From assembly GCF_003369575.1 (NCBI RefSeq), contig NZ_PIOC01000033.1:1-64000 (forward strand): a stretch of 64,000 nt of DNA, read 5' to 3'. The notes below the pieces were generated by a model that saw only the letters and a list, made by a program, of their open reading frames with translations, made no database searches and was not told where the DNA came from. Shown here in pieces: positions 53,417 through 61,521 of the stretch. The position numbers were made by a program, and so were the translations under genes. The first letter of the stretch is position 1. Every line of letters starts with the position of its first letter. The stretch is from Oceanobacillus arenosus. Lineage in GTDB: Bacteria; Bacillota; Bacilli; Bacillales; Amphibacillaceae.

Positions 53417-54184
53417 TTAAATATCAAAGTGCCGATTGATCCTTTCACAAGTTCTAAGAAGGGCGGTCACTAGTTTCTCCTCATTCCCATAGAAACGGGC
53501 TGCCGGTAGCGGAATGGAGACAGCATGGATATTTTTCATCTGATCAGTGACAATTGCACCTACCGCACAAATTCCGTGAATATGCTCTTCTTTGGCATAT
53601 GCAATCCCTTCTTTACGAACTACCTCCAACTCCTTTAGCAGTTCATCACGATTGGTAATCGTCTGTTCTGTGTAATGTGTTAATGAATTTGGAAGTAGCC
53701 TTTCAACCTCAGAAACGGGCAACGCTGCGAGAATGGCCTTTCCATTTGCCGTGCAATGCAATGGAAAAGCAGTGCCGGGTTGTGAAGTCGCTTGTAATGG
53801 ATGGGCTGCGATAATTTGATCTACAAATAGTACCTTGTCGTTATCCAAGACGGAAAGGTCGACGGTTTCGTTTACCTCATTAGATAACGCGGTAATAAAT
53901 GGTCTTATTTCCTCCTTAAGATCGCGATGGACTGCATCAGCAAGCATTGTAATCTCTGGACCAAGGCGAATACCGCCGTATGTAGAGGCTTGGGTGACAA
54001 AATTTTCCTGTTCCAATGTATATACAATTCGTTGGACCGTTGATCGTGGTAATCCCACTTCTTTTGCAATCTGCGCTAGGCTAAGTCCCTTTGGGTGATC
54101 CCTAAGCGTCCTTAGAATATTAGCCGCACGTGAGATAACCTGTATGTTAGATGTTTTGTTTTGATCCTGTTTGTCGTTCTTCAA
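53417..54184 (-). CDS. IclR-family transcriptional regulator
   Basis: 255 residues from the TTG at 54184 (GGAAGGAG nine bases upstream). N-terminal winged helix QVISRAANILRTLRDHPKG, LAQIAKEVGLPRSTVQRIVY; C-terminal effector domain with HCTANGKAILAAL and GICAVGAIV. The ORF extends to 54244 but this part lacks a ribosome site. It is divergent from a Gfo/Idh/MocA dehydrogenase gene, with a strong promoter in the spacer, so it probably controls sugar or polyol catabolism. Confidence 0.87.
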   Translation of the reverse strand: MKNDKQDQNKTSNIQVISRAANILRTLRDHPKGLSLAQIAKEVGLPRSTVQRIVYTLEQENFVTQASTYGGIRLGPEITMLADAVHRDLKEEIRPFITALSNEVNETVDLSVLDNDKVLFVDQIIAAHPLQATSQPGTAFPLHCTANGKAILAALPVSEVERLLPNSLTHYTEQTITNRDELLKELEVVRKEGIAYAKEEHIHGICAVGAIVTDQMKNIHAVSIPLPAARFYGNEEKLVTALLRTCERINRHFDI

Positions 54185-54334
54185 AAGTACGTACTCCTTC
54201 CACCTACAATATAACGCTATTATATCGAAAATTTGAGGCCACACATAGATTTGTCTTCTTTATCAAAGATAATTAGCCATTCGAACCGATATTTTTAATC
54301 ATACCAGATGATTGTGTTAAGCGAATGAATGTAA

Positions 54335-54363
54335 TTGACAAAGGGATGACATATTATTATACT
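54335..54363 (+). promoter_or_regulatory. Strong sigma-A promoter of the Gfo/Idh gene
   Basis: TTGACA (54335-54340) and TATACT (54358-54363) with exactly 17 bases between. The transcript leader to the start codon at 54599 is about 230 bases, longer than usual. Confidence 0.65.
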
Positions 54364-54598
54364 GAAATTAACCAAATAACGATACAAGTGTACCGCATAG
54401 TGGTTAAATATTATTAAATCCTTTCAAACTATCTATTTTTAGAAACTATAATGGAAACAGAAGTATGAAGTATCCTGAATAAATCCAGAAGCACTTCCAT
54501 AGTTATAAAGCGAGAATTCATACAAAGTAAAATTTTACCAAGGCAGAATCCTACAGCTTTGAGCTAGATCAAATGTTAACAATCAGAGGGGGATCAAC

Positions 54599-55762
54599 AT
54601 GAGCTTAATAAAAATTGGTGTTATCGGCGTTGGAAATATGGGCTCTGCACATGTAGAATTATTGGATAAAGGGCAAATTGAAGGTGCAACATTAACCGCT
54701 ATTTGCAGCAGCAATGAAAGTAGAATTGAATGGGTTAAAAAGCATACACAAGGGAATGTACAGATTTTCCGAGATGTAACGTCCTTTTTTACTCAATCAG
54801 GAATCGATGCCGTACTAATTGCGACACCGCATTACAGTCATCCCGATTTGGCCAAAGAGGCGTTTGCTAATGGAATCCATGTCCTCATCGAAAAACCAGC
54901 AGGAGTTTATACAAAAAATGTGCTGGAAATGAATGAAGCAGCTAAAGCAAGTAATAAAGTATTTGCAATTATGTATAATCAACGGGCAAATCCCCTTTAT
55001 CAAAAATTGCGAGACCTTATGCAATCGGGCGTGCTTGGGGAAATAAAGCGGATTAATTGGATTGTAACCGACACGTATCGTCCACAAAGTTATTATGATT
55101 CAAGTAAATGGAAAGCCACATGGAAGGGAGAAGGTGGCGGTGTCTTATTAAATCAAGCACTACACCACTTAGATATTTTACAGTGGACGACAGGACATAT
55201 GCCAACACGGGTTCTTGCGGCCTCTCATTTCGGGAAGTATCATGAAATCGAAGTGGAAGATGATGTAACAGCATATGTTGAATATGAAAATGGGGCGACG
55301 GGTGTATTTATTACTTCAACAGGCGAAGCACCTGGTACAAATCGCTTTGAAATTGTCGGAAACTGTGGGAAAATTGTAGTTGAAAATGAGGAAATCACCT
55401 TTTATCAATTAACACAACCCGAACGTGAATTTAATAAATCATACAAAGGAGGTTTCGGTAAGCCTGAATGGAAGGAAATCCATATTCCTGTAAAAAGTGA
55501 AAATGGAAATCATGCGGTGATTATTCAAAACTGGATTGATTCGATTCGTAATGGTACGCCATTACTTTCACCAGGAGAGGATGGGGTAAAGGCTTTAGAA
55601 ATCGCCAATGCCATTTATTTATCTTCTTGGTTAAATGAAGAAATGGAATTACCCGTCGATCCAGACCGTTATTTTGAAAAATTACAAGAGAAGATTGACA
55701 CTTCTACATTTGTGAAAAAACATGTATCAAACACGACATTAAATGTAAAAGGGACCCATTAA
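54599..55762 (+). CDS. Gfo/Idh/MocA-family oxidoreductase
   Basis: 387 residues. N-terminal Rossmann fold KIGVIGVGNMGSAHVELLDKG, the EKPAG motif (residues 98-102), and NQRANPLYQKLRDLMQSGVLGE. The C-terminal GFO/IDH fold contains GGGVLLNQALHHLDILQWTTG with the catalytic-histidine region. Acts on sugars or inositol derivatives with NAD(P). The ATG follows CAGAGGGGGATCAAC. The MFS gene downstream, with only a repeat between them, may be in the same operon and supply substrate. Confidence 0.88.
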   Translation: MSLIKIGVIGVGNMGSAHVELLDKGQIEGATLTAICSSNESRIEWVKKHTQGNVQIFRDVTSFFTQSGIDAVLIATPHYSHPDLAKEAFANGIHVLIEKPAGVYTKNVLEMNEAAKASNKVFAIMYNQRANPLYQKLRDLMQSGVLGEIKRINWIVTDTYRPQSYYDSSKWKATWKGEGGGVLLNQALHHLDILQWTTGHMPTRVLAASHFGKYHEIEVEDDVTAYVEYENGATGVFITSTGEAPGTNRFEIVGNCGKIVVENEEITFYQLTQPEREFNKSYKGGFGKPEWKEIHIPVKSENGNHAVIIQNWIDSIRNGTPLLSPGEDGVKALEIANAIYLSSWLNEEMELPVDPDRYFEKLQEKIDTSTFVKKHVSNTTLNVKGTH

Positions 55763-55872
55763 TAAAGTGAAACTCCATTAAGTGGGGGTTAATTTCCACC
55801 CCCACTTACAATTCTTGACTTTTCTCGAATTCTTTTCGTTAAGGGTCTTACAGCCAGTTAATTCGGGATAAA
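55762..55872 (+). repeat. Dispersed hairpin repeat, copy 5 (intermediate form)
   Basis: 111-bp form: AAAGTGAAACTCCATTAAGT, GGGGG, hairpin with CCCCCACTT, ACAATTCTTGACTTTTCTCG, and the right module TCTTACAGCCAGTTAATTCG, GGATAAA. It lacks the spacer of the long form. It starts at the stop codon of the Gfo/Idh gene and ends 25 bases before the MFS start. Confidence 0.85.
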
Positions 55873-55897
55873 TGAATCAGAAACGAGGATTATACTC

Positions 55898-57124
55898 TTG
55901 CAAAGACAATCGAATACTTCAGAAAAGTTATGGACAAAATACTATATTCTAACATTTGTATACGCTCTATTTACATCCACCGCGAACAATATGTTACTTA
56001 CAGGACTGCCGCTATACGCGATACATCTTGGCGGGGATAATTCCATTTCAGGGCTGCTTTTCGGCCTTTTCATGCTTTTCGCTATTTTTTCCCGTCCGCT
56101 GTTTGGTAAATTAATCGACGAAAAGAGCAGAAGAATGGTGCTGATTATTGGTGGTATTATATCGGGCCTACTTAGCCTTTTCTATGTATTCTCCCTTTCT
56201 ATCGGTCTACTGCTTCTAGTAAGAGCGTTACATGGATTCGGATTCGGTGCAACGACCAATTCCTCCGGCACAGTTGTTTCCGATATTGTTCCAAAAAGCA
56301 GATTAGCAGAAGGAATCGGTTATTTTGGGTTAGCGAATACACTCTCTACCGCTGTAGGTCCTGCTTTGAGCTTATTTATCATCATGAATTTTAATTATAA
56401 TCTGCTGTTTATCGTTTCAGCTCTTCTAGGTTTCATCGCATTATTTTGTAGCCTTTTTATTAATTATGAGCGGAAGAATAAGGAGAGCGACCCTAAATTA
56501 TTTAATCCTAAAGTAAAAAGAAAACTCACTGAGCTTATGTACGAAAAAACAGCATTGCCCACCGCCCTCGTTACGATATTTATTTATGTTGCGATGGGTG
56601 CAACCTTAACGTTTATACCGACATATGCACTGTCACTAGGGATAGAAGATATCGGGATATATTTTACTGTTTATTCATTCGCGTTATTGTTTACAAGAAT
56701 TGCAGGCGGAAAATTGGCTGATAAATACGGGTATTCGTTCGTTGTCGTCCCAGGCTTAATTATGATTGTTCTATCATTTGTCGTTTTGGCATATGCAACA
56801 TCATTACCCGTTTTTCTCATCTCAGCCGTTCTGTATGGCTTAGGCTTAGGATCTGTTGATCCAGCATTAAACGCAGTGATGATTCGACTTTGCCCATCAG
56901 ATAGAAGAGGTGCAGGGAATTCTACCTTTTTTACTGCCAAAGATTTAGGTGGCGGTTTTGGCGCTGTCATCTTTGGGTTCATTTCACTAAGTCAAGGTTT
57001 TAGGCCTGTTTTTCTTTATTGCGCCCTAAGTGTTATCATCGCGTTTATTGCATATCATTTCATATTAAGGAAGCAGATTCGTCGGATTGAGAAAGCCGAT
57101 GGTGGAGTAAGACAGAGTGCATAG
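55898..57124 (+). CDS. MFS transporter (12-TMS)
   Basis: 408 residues from TTG (CGAGGATTATACTC in front). 12 membrane segments; loop RPLFGKLIDEKSRRM after segment 2, VRALHGFGFGATTNSSGTVVSD in segment 4, and ARIAGGKLADKYGYSF-like region (TRIAGGKLADKYG) after segment 8. Resembles the MFS at 31753-32955. Substrate unknown; its position after the Gfo/Idh gene suggests sugar or polyol import. Confidence 0.83.
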   Translation: MQRQSNTSEKLWTKYYILTFVYALFTSTANNMLLTGLPLYAIHLGGDNSISGLLFGLFMLFAIFSRPLFGKLIDEKSRRMVLIIGGIISGLLSLFYVFSLSIGLLLLVRALHGFGFGATTNSSGTVVSDIVPKSRLAEGIGYFGLANTLSTAVGPALSLFIIMNFNYNLLFIVSALLGFIALFCSLFINYERKNKESDPKLFNPKVKRKLTELMYEKTALPTALVTIFIYVAMGATLTFIPTYALSLGIEDIGIYFTVYSFALLFTRIAGGKLADKYGYSFVVVPGLIMIVLSFVVLAYATSLPVFLISAVLYGLGLGSVDPALNAVMIRLCPSDRRGAGNSTFFTAKDLGGGFGAVIFGFISLSQGFRPVFLYCALSVIIAFIAYHFILRKQIRRIEKADGGVRQSA

Positions 57125-57250
57125 AAAGATAGATGTCATTTACATCTTTATTCAAAGTAGGTCGCATTTCTTAAAAAGAGAATGCGCCTATTTTCATTTG
57201 GGGGCTTTCCTATATAGCATAATTTAAAAAACGCCATCCATACTATCCAA

Positions 57251-57309
57251 CTGACATGCAACCATATCATTGCTTATACTTGACAGGCAACCAAACAGTT
57301 GCTTATAAT
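57251..57309 (+). promoter_or_regulatory. Duplicated promoter/operator of the ArsR gene
   Basis: Two near-identical 29-bp units: CTGACA (57251-57256) with TATACT (57275-57280), and TTGACA (57280-57285) with TATAAT (57304-57309), each with an 18-base gap. In each gap lies an inverted repeat, GCAACC...TTGC and GCAAC, CAAACA, GTTGC. They look like repressor sites for the ArsR protein encoded next. Confidence 0.7.
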
Positions 57310-57315
57310 CGATAT

Positions 57316-57594
57316 ATGAATTGGAACAAAGACGCTATATTTAAAGCACTCAGCGACTCGAATCGAAGGTTAATATTAGACGAACTATCCGAGCGAAACG
57401 AGCTAACATTGTATGAACTTACGACACGTCTCATTATGAAGCACGACCTTACCATTTCCAGACAAGCGATTGCTAAACATCTTGCTGTATTGGAAGATGC
57501 AGGGCTTGTAAAATCTAAACGGAAGGGGAAATATCGAGTACTTATGTACAATAATGAACCACTTAAAAACCTGCTAAAAAGGTGGATAGATTAA
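57316..57594 (+). CDS. ArsR/SmtB-type transcriptional regulator
   Basis: 92 residues from the ATG at 57316. Winged helix: MNWNKDAIFKALSDSNRRLI, TLYELTTRLIMKHDLTISRQ, AIAKHLAVLEDAGLVKSKRKG. No metal-binding cysteine pair, so like the SdpR-type branch. The frame runs upstream to 57256 across the promoter, but that is not protein-like. The ATG begins six bases after the -10 box, so the mRNA is probably leaderless. It is followed by a VOC gene 96 bases later. Confidence 0.85.
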   Translation: MNWNKDAIFKALSDSNRRLILDELSERNELTLYELTTRLIMKHDLTISRQAIAKHLAVLEDAGLVKSKRKGKYRVLMYNNEPLKNLLKRWID

Positions 57595-57690
57595 TTTTAG
57601 AGAAACTTCTAAATAAATGTTTATATCTACTAAACCAAATGTTTGGCAGTGCAGCATAAATCACAACTATCAATGGAGGCGTAAAAAATT

Positions 57691-58074
57691 ATGAAAATCA
57701 TTGTTACCAGTATTTTTGTAGAAGATCAAGACAAGGCACTGGCGTTTTATTCAGAAACTCTGGGCTTTATTAAAAAGCATGACGTACCCACAGGAGAATT
57801 CAGATGGATAACACTTGTTTCTCCCGAGAATCAAGAAGGTACCCAGATTGTGCTCGAACCGAATAACCATCCGGCTGCCAAAGAGTATCAACAGAAACTA
57901 TTTGAAGAAGGCATACCAGTAACAATGTTTGGTGTTGAGGATATTCACAAAGAGTACGAACGATTATTGGATCAGGGCGTGAAGTTTACCATGGAACCAA
58001 CAGAAATGGGCAACGTCACAATAGCCGTCTTCGATGATACATGCGGTAACCTTATTCAAATAGCACAGCAATAA
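57691..58074 (+). CDS. VOC-family (glyoxalase-like) protein
   Basis: 127 residues, one VOC domain: IIVTSIFVEDQDKALAFYSE at the start, GTQIVLEPNNHP, and the end FDDTCGNLIQIAQQ. Related to the bleomycin-resistance/glyoxalase superfamily; substrate unknown. The ATG follows ATGGAGGCGTAAAAAATT. It is the second gene after ArsR, and both probably respond to the same compound. Confidence 0.87.
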   Translation: MKIIVTSIFVEDQDKALAFYSETLGFIKKHDVPTGEFRWITLVSPENQEGTQIVLEPNNHPAAKEYQQKLFEEGIPVTMFGVEDIHKEYERLLDQGVKFTMEPTEMGNVTIAVFDDTCGNLIQIAQQ

Positions 58075-58096
58075 CTTTATGACAAATTCACATGAC

Positions 58097-58130
58097 AAAG
58101 AGATCCTTTAGAAATTACAAGGATCTCTTT
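58097..58130 (+). terminator. Terminator of the ArsR-VOC operon
   Basis: AAAGAGATCCTT (58097-58108) pairs with AAGGATCTCTTT (58119-58130). Confidence 0.75.
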
Positions 58131-58240
58131 ATTTCCTCTACTTCTTCCACACTAAAATCGGTAGCTTTCGCAATCAGCTCGATTGGAGCATTCTCTTGCA
58201 ATAATTTAATCGAAAGTTCTCTTGTTGCTAATTCTACTCT
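58115..58240 (-). pseudogene. C-terminal fragment of an Rpn-family nuclease/transposase gene
   Basis: Minus strand reads VELATRELSIKLLQENAPIE, LIAKATDFSVEEVEEIKRSL, and stop. This is the typical tail of Rpn/PD-(D/E)XK transposase-like proteins (helical repeat before ...GLSxEEIexLK). The nuclease domain is gone. It runs into the stop region of the TraB gene and overlaps the terminator. Identity is a motif-level judgement. Confidence 0.45.
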
Positions 58241-58241
58241 A

Positions 58242-59414
58242 TTAATGCAATAAGTTATTAATAAATAATCGAACAACATCCGCTCCACCAATAAACGTTC
58301 CAAGTGAGCTACCGATATTAGCGAATACGACAACGAGTAATACACGGGTCACTTTGTTTTTCCAGAACCCTTTAAAGCTAAAGACATCCTCTGCCAGATG
58401 CTCGAAGTCCCGTACTGTTGGTTTACTGAAATAGGCTTGGACAAATCCGGCGAACCAGCCTGCTGCAGTAAGTGGATCCAGCGCCGATATCGGTGCCATT
58501 ACAAAGGCCGTGATAATCGCTACTGGATGACCAAATGCTACCGCTACGCCAAGTGCGGATAAGGAGCCATGCCAGAGAATCCAGCTTGTCGCCTGCTGCA
58601 TTCCTGCGACAGGGTTTGAAGCAAAGGTGTAGACAACCATCGCAATAATTAACAGTGGAATCATCCAGCCAACATATTTCGGCCACTTCGCCTTCTTTGG
58701 CCGCTTCGTCAGCTGCTTTAAATCATGCTCCTTATGTATTTCCTTTGTAATTCCAGGAACATGTGCAGCACCTAAGATGGCAACAACCTTATCGCCAGGT
58801 GCCTTCTTGATTTTCTGCGCTAAATACTGATCACGTTCATCGATTAATGGCTTTTTCAGCTTCGGGAAATAATCGGTGAACTCCTGCAGCATCGCATTAA
58901 TCGTATCCTGTTTCTTCATCTTTTCCAATTCTTCTTCTGAAATGCTTTCTTTGCTAAATACGCTCCCAATGATTTGTGCAAGGAGCATCGATTTCCCTTT
59001 AAAACCGATATTTCCCCAAATTCGCGAAAAAGTAATCTGGATATTCCGATCGGCAAGTACGAGATTCGCACCTGTTTCCTTGGCAGATTCAATTCCCTGA
59101 ATCATTTCTTGACCAGCATTGATGCCAAATTGACTTGCCATTCTTTTTTGAAACGAGGATATCGCCAGGTTCATTAAAAGCAGGCTCGACTTCTTATCCT
59201 TAATTATCTTAAAAATATTGGTATCGCTCCATTTATTTCCTTCTGTAATCGATTCATAACGCTGTTCATCAAGCTCAATACAGACGGAATCGGGACGCTC
59301 TAGTTCAATCACTTCTTTTACTTGCTCTGCACTATGCTTCGATACATGGGCAGTACCTATGAGAATAATCTCTTTATTGTCTATATGTAATCGGGTAATA
59401 TTTTCTTCCACCAT
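58242..59414 (-). CDS. TraB/PrgY family protein
   Basis: 390 residues. N-terminal TraB domain: LIGTAHVSKHSAEQVKEVIE, CIELDEQRY, and VVAILGAAHVPG with the conserved histidines and glutamates. The C-terminal ~150 residues have four membrane segments. TraB-family members are thought to be membrane proteases or pheromone-binding regulators; the role in bacilli is unclear. The ATG follows AAAGGATGGTAACAG. It is transcribed alone on the minus strand. Confidence 0.88.
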   Translation of the reverse strand: MVEENITRLHIDNKEIILIGTAHVSKHSAEQVKEVIELERPDSVCIELDEQRYESITEGNKWSDTNIFKIIKDKKSSLLLMNLAISSFQKRMASQFGINAGQEMIQGIESAKETGANLVLADRNIQITFSRIWGNIGFKGKSMLLAQIIGSVFSKESISEEELEKMKKQDTINAMLQEFTDYFPKLKKPLIDERDQYLAQKIKKAPGDKVVAILGAAHVPGITKEIHKEHDLKQLTKRPKKAKWPKYVGWMIPLLIIAMVVYTFASNPVAGMQQATSWILWHGSLSALGVAVAFGHPVAIITAFVMAPISALDPLTAAGWFAGFVQAYFSKPTVRDFEHLAEDVFSFKGFWKNKVTRVLLVVVFANIGSSLGTFIGGADVVRLFINNLLH

Positions 59415-59542
59415 CTGTTACCATCCTTTTATTAGAAACCTTGGTTGTCACCTTTGCCAACGCAAAACACATACTATCATTCTAAACTACTATTGGATAA
59501 ATTAGTATGTCATTCTTATTAATTTAGTCCCACTCTATTATC

Positions 59543-61063
59543 CTATTTGAACTCATGTGTGGCAAGCATAGTCGCGATGGCATCTTCAATTGATGTTACC
59601 GAGTCGCTTAAGAAGTTATTTGCCATGATCGAGAAAGTTAATTTCTCCCCGTCTAATGTGGTAACATAGCCAGATAGGGATGACACACCTGTAAGAGATC
59701 CTGTCTTGGCGATGACGTTCCCTTTCGCTGGTCCTTCTGTTAAACGATGCCGGAGTGTTCCACCGACAAGCCGCTCCTCCATTCCCGCTACAGGTAAAGA
59801 TAATTCGAAATCAGCAAACCATTCCTTTTGCTGCACTTGATAAAGCAGCTTTGATAGCTCGCTTGCAGGGATTAATGTTTTATGTGACATGCCGGAGCCA
59901 TCACGAAAACTTACTGTATCCGGGTTAACACCTAATGCCGCTGCTGTATCGACAATTACCTTGAGTCCCTTATCCCAGCTTCCTTCGCCATGGACAACCT
60001 TCCCCATTTCCTTTGTTAACGTTTCGCCTATTCCATTATTACTTAATTTCATAAATGGCAGTAGCAGCTCATTTAATGGGATCGATTTTACCGATGTTAA
60101 TATCGTAGCATCCTTAGGGGTTACCCCTGTTTGCATTTCCCAATTGCCGGTAAACGTAATGCCCTGCTCCTCCATTGATTGTTTAAAGATATCTAGGACA
60201 TATTCCGTCGGTTCCCATACTGCAATCCATTCCTTCGCACCCGTACCGTTTAATGGAATCTCTCCTTCAATAATAATATTGTTCGTACCATGCTCCCGCT
60301 CAATCGACAGATCCTTCGCTTCATCTGCTGAAACCATTTCCGTCTTGTTAATAATCGTAATGTAGTCCGTGTTTGGCGTAAGTGTCACTTGCGCCTGCAC
60401 ACCTAGCGTCGTTCCTGGAGTTACTTCAACGACGACAGTTCCAGCATCATAATCTGCATTCGGGGAAAGCGTCAGCGCGGAAACCTGTGCACCGGTATAG
60501 AAGGACTCATCGGACCAGTTCAAATCCTGGGATAGACGAATCGAATCATACCATTGATCATCACCGATTAAATTCCCGTTTATTCGCTCAACACCTTGCT
60601 GTTTCAATTCGCCTGCAACCTGATCCAAATCGGCTTTTAATAACGTCGGATCACCTTTACCCCGAATATACAGATTACCTTGCAAAACCTTTCCTGCTAT
60701 CTTACCGTCCGTCGCAAATTCCGTTGTAAACTGATAGTCAGGACCTAGTGTCTCAAGACTTGCTGCTGCGGTTAATATTTTCATATTGGATGCCGGATGC
60801 AATCGCAGATCGCCTTGATAGGCATAGACTTCCGCGCCATTGTTAGCATTAAGAACACTTATCCCGATGCTTGCCCCATCCAGTGCTTCATCTTGTAAGA
60901 TTGCTGCCATTTTCTCCGACAATGATCGGGTATCCTCGACTTCAGAAACCTCACTAGTCGCTTTAATGATTGGTGGCGCATCCTTCTGTATAAACGGAAT
61001 GGCGACAATGACCAATATTAAAAGGAATAGACAGCCATATAGAATCCTGCGCTTCGAAACCAT
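59543..61063 (-). CDS. dacB: D-alanyl-D-alanine carboxypeptidase/endopeptidase (S13)
   Basis: 506 residues. A membrane segment at ~10-24 acts as signal anchor. Active-site motifs: HPASNMK (S92, K95), LSNNGIGE (SxN), and KTGSL. The large insertion between the first two motifs is typical of peptidase family S13 (PBP4). It trims or opens peptidoglycan cross-links outside the membrane. Start ATG at 61063 has a weak AAGGGCGTGATGCGGTT site upstream. It stands alone between TraB and pyrP. Confidence 0.9.
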   Translation of the reverse strand: MVSKRRILYGCLFLLILVIVAIPFIQKDAPPIIKATSEVSEVEDTRSLSEKMAAILQDEALDGASIGISVLNANNGAEVYAYQGDLRLHPASNMKILTAAASLETLGPDYQFTTEFATDGKIAGKVLQGNLYIRGKGDPTLLKADLDQVAGELKQQGVERINGNLIGDDQWYDSIRLSQDLNWSDESFYTGAQVSALTLSPNADYDAGTVVVEVTPGTTLGVQAQVTLTPNTDYITIINKTEMVSADEAKDLSIEREHGTNNIIIEGEIPLNGTGAKEWIAVWEPTEYVLDIFKQSMEEQGITFTGNWEMQTGVTPKDATILTSVKSIPLNELLLPFMKLSNNGIGETLTKEMGKVVHGEGSWDKGLKVIVDTAAALGVNPDTVSFRDGSGMSHKTLIPASELSKLLYQVQQKEWFADFELSLPVAGMEERLVGGTLRHRLTEGPAKGNVIAKTGSLTGVSSLSGYVTTLDGEKLTFSIMANNFLSDSVTSIEDAIATMLATHEFK

Positions 61064-61145
61064 AACCGCATCACGCCCTTATTATTTGAATATTTTAATT
61101 ATACATGAAAATCACCTAGATGGAAGTCATTCTTAGAAAATTCGA

Positions 61146-61213
61146 TTGTCACAAAGCCTTTGAGTGACAGTCTTAGTTGTACTTATTAGTAAGAAAGTTT
61201 TCATGCTTACTTT
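61146..61213 (+). repeat. Copy of the terminator-like repeat seen at 23524
   Basis: GTCACAAAGCCTTTGAGTGA, CAGTCTTAGTTG and GTAAGAAAG...ATGCTT match 23533-23597 in order and spacing. The stem has more mismatches than the first copy. Confidence 0.5.
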
Positions 61214-61299
61214 ACATCAAAGATAATTATTATTGCCTAGGACAACTCGGAATATGCAGTTTTTATCCTCTTCAAGTAATAAATGCAATTAAAAAACTC

Positions 61300-61328
61300 T
61301 TGACTTTTCCTAACAACCTTTGTAATAT
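61300..61328 (+). promoter_or_regulatory. Promoter of pyrP
   Basis: TTGACT (61300-61305) and TAATAT (61323-61328) with a 17-base gap, 24 bases before the PyrR-binding element. Confidence 0.65.
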
Positions 61329-61346
61329 ACTTGTAGATTACCTTTA

Positions 61347-61474
61347 AAACAGTCCTGTGAGGCTGGCAAGGTTTGTGCGGATTCGTTGTGCATATTGATG
61401 CACAATTGTTTAGGCAGGCTACAACTTGCTTAAATTAAAATGCACCCTGCCAGTTTATCCGGCAGGGTGCATTT
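61347..61474 (+). promoter_or_regulatory. PyrR-binding attenuator
   Basis: AACAGTCCTGTGAGGCTGGC, AAGG at 61349-61371 is the PyrR RNA motif (AGUCCxGUGAGGCUxGxAAGG). Downstream, a small hairpin (TGTGCAT, ATGCACA) precedes a strong terminator (61438-61451 with 61461-61474, followed by T7). When UMP is high, PyrR binds and allows the terminator to form. Confidence 0.9.
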
Positions 61475-61521
61475 TTTTATTATCATGTAGCATACTAACA
61501 TACAGAATAGGGGAGAAGACA

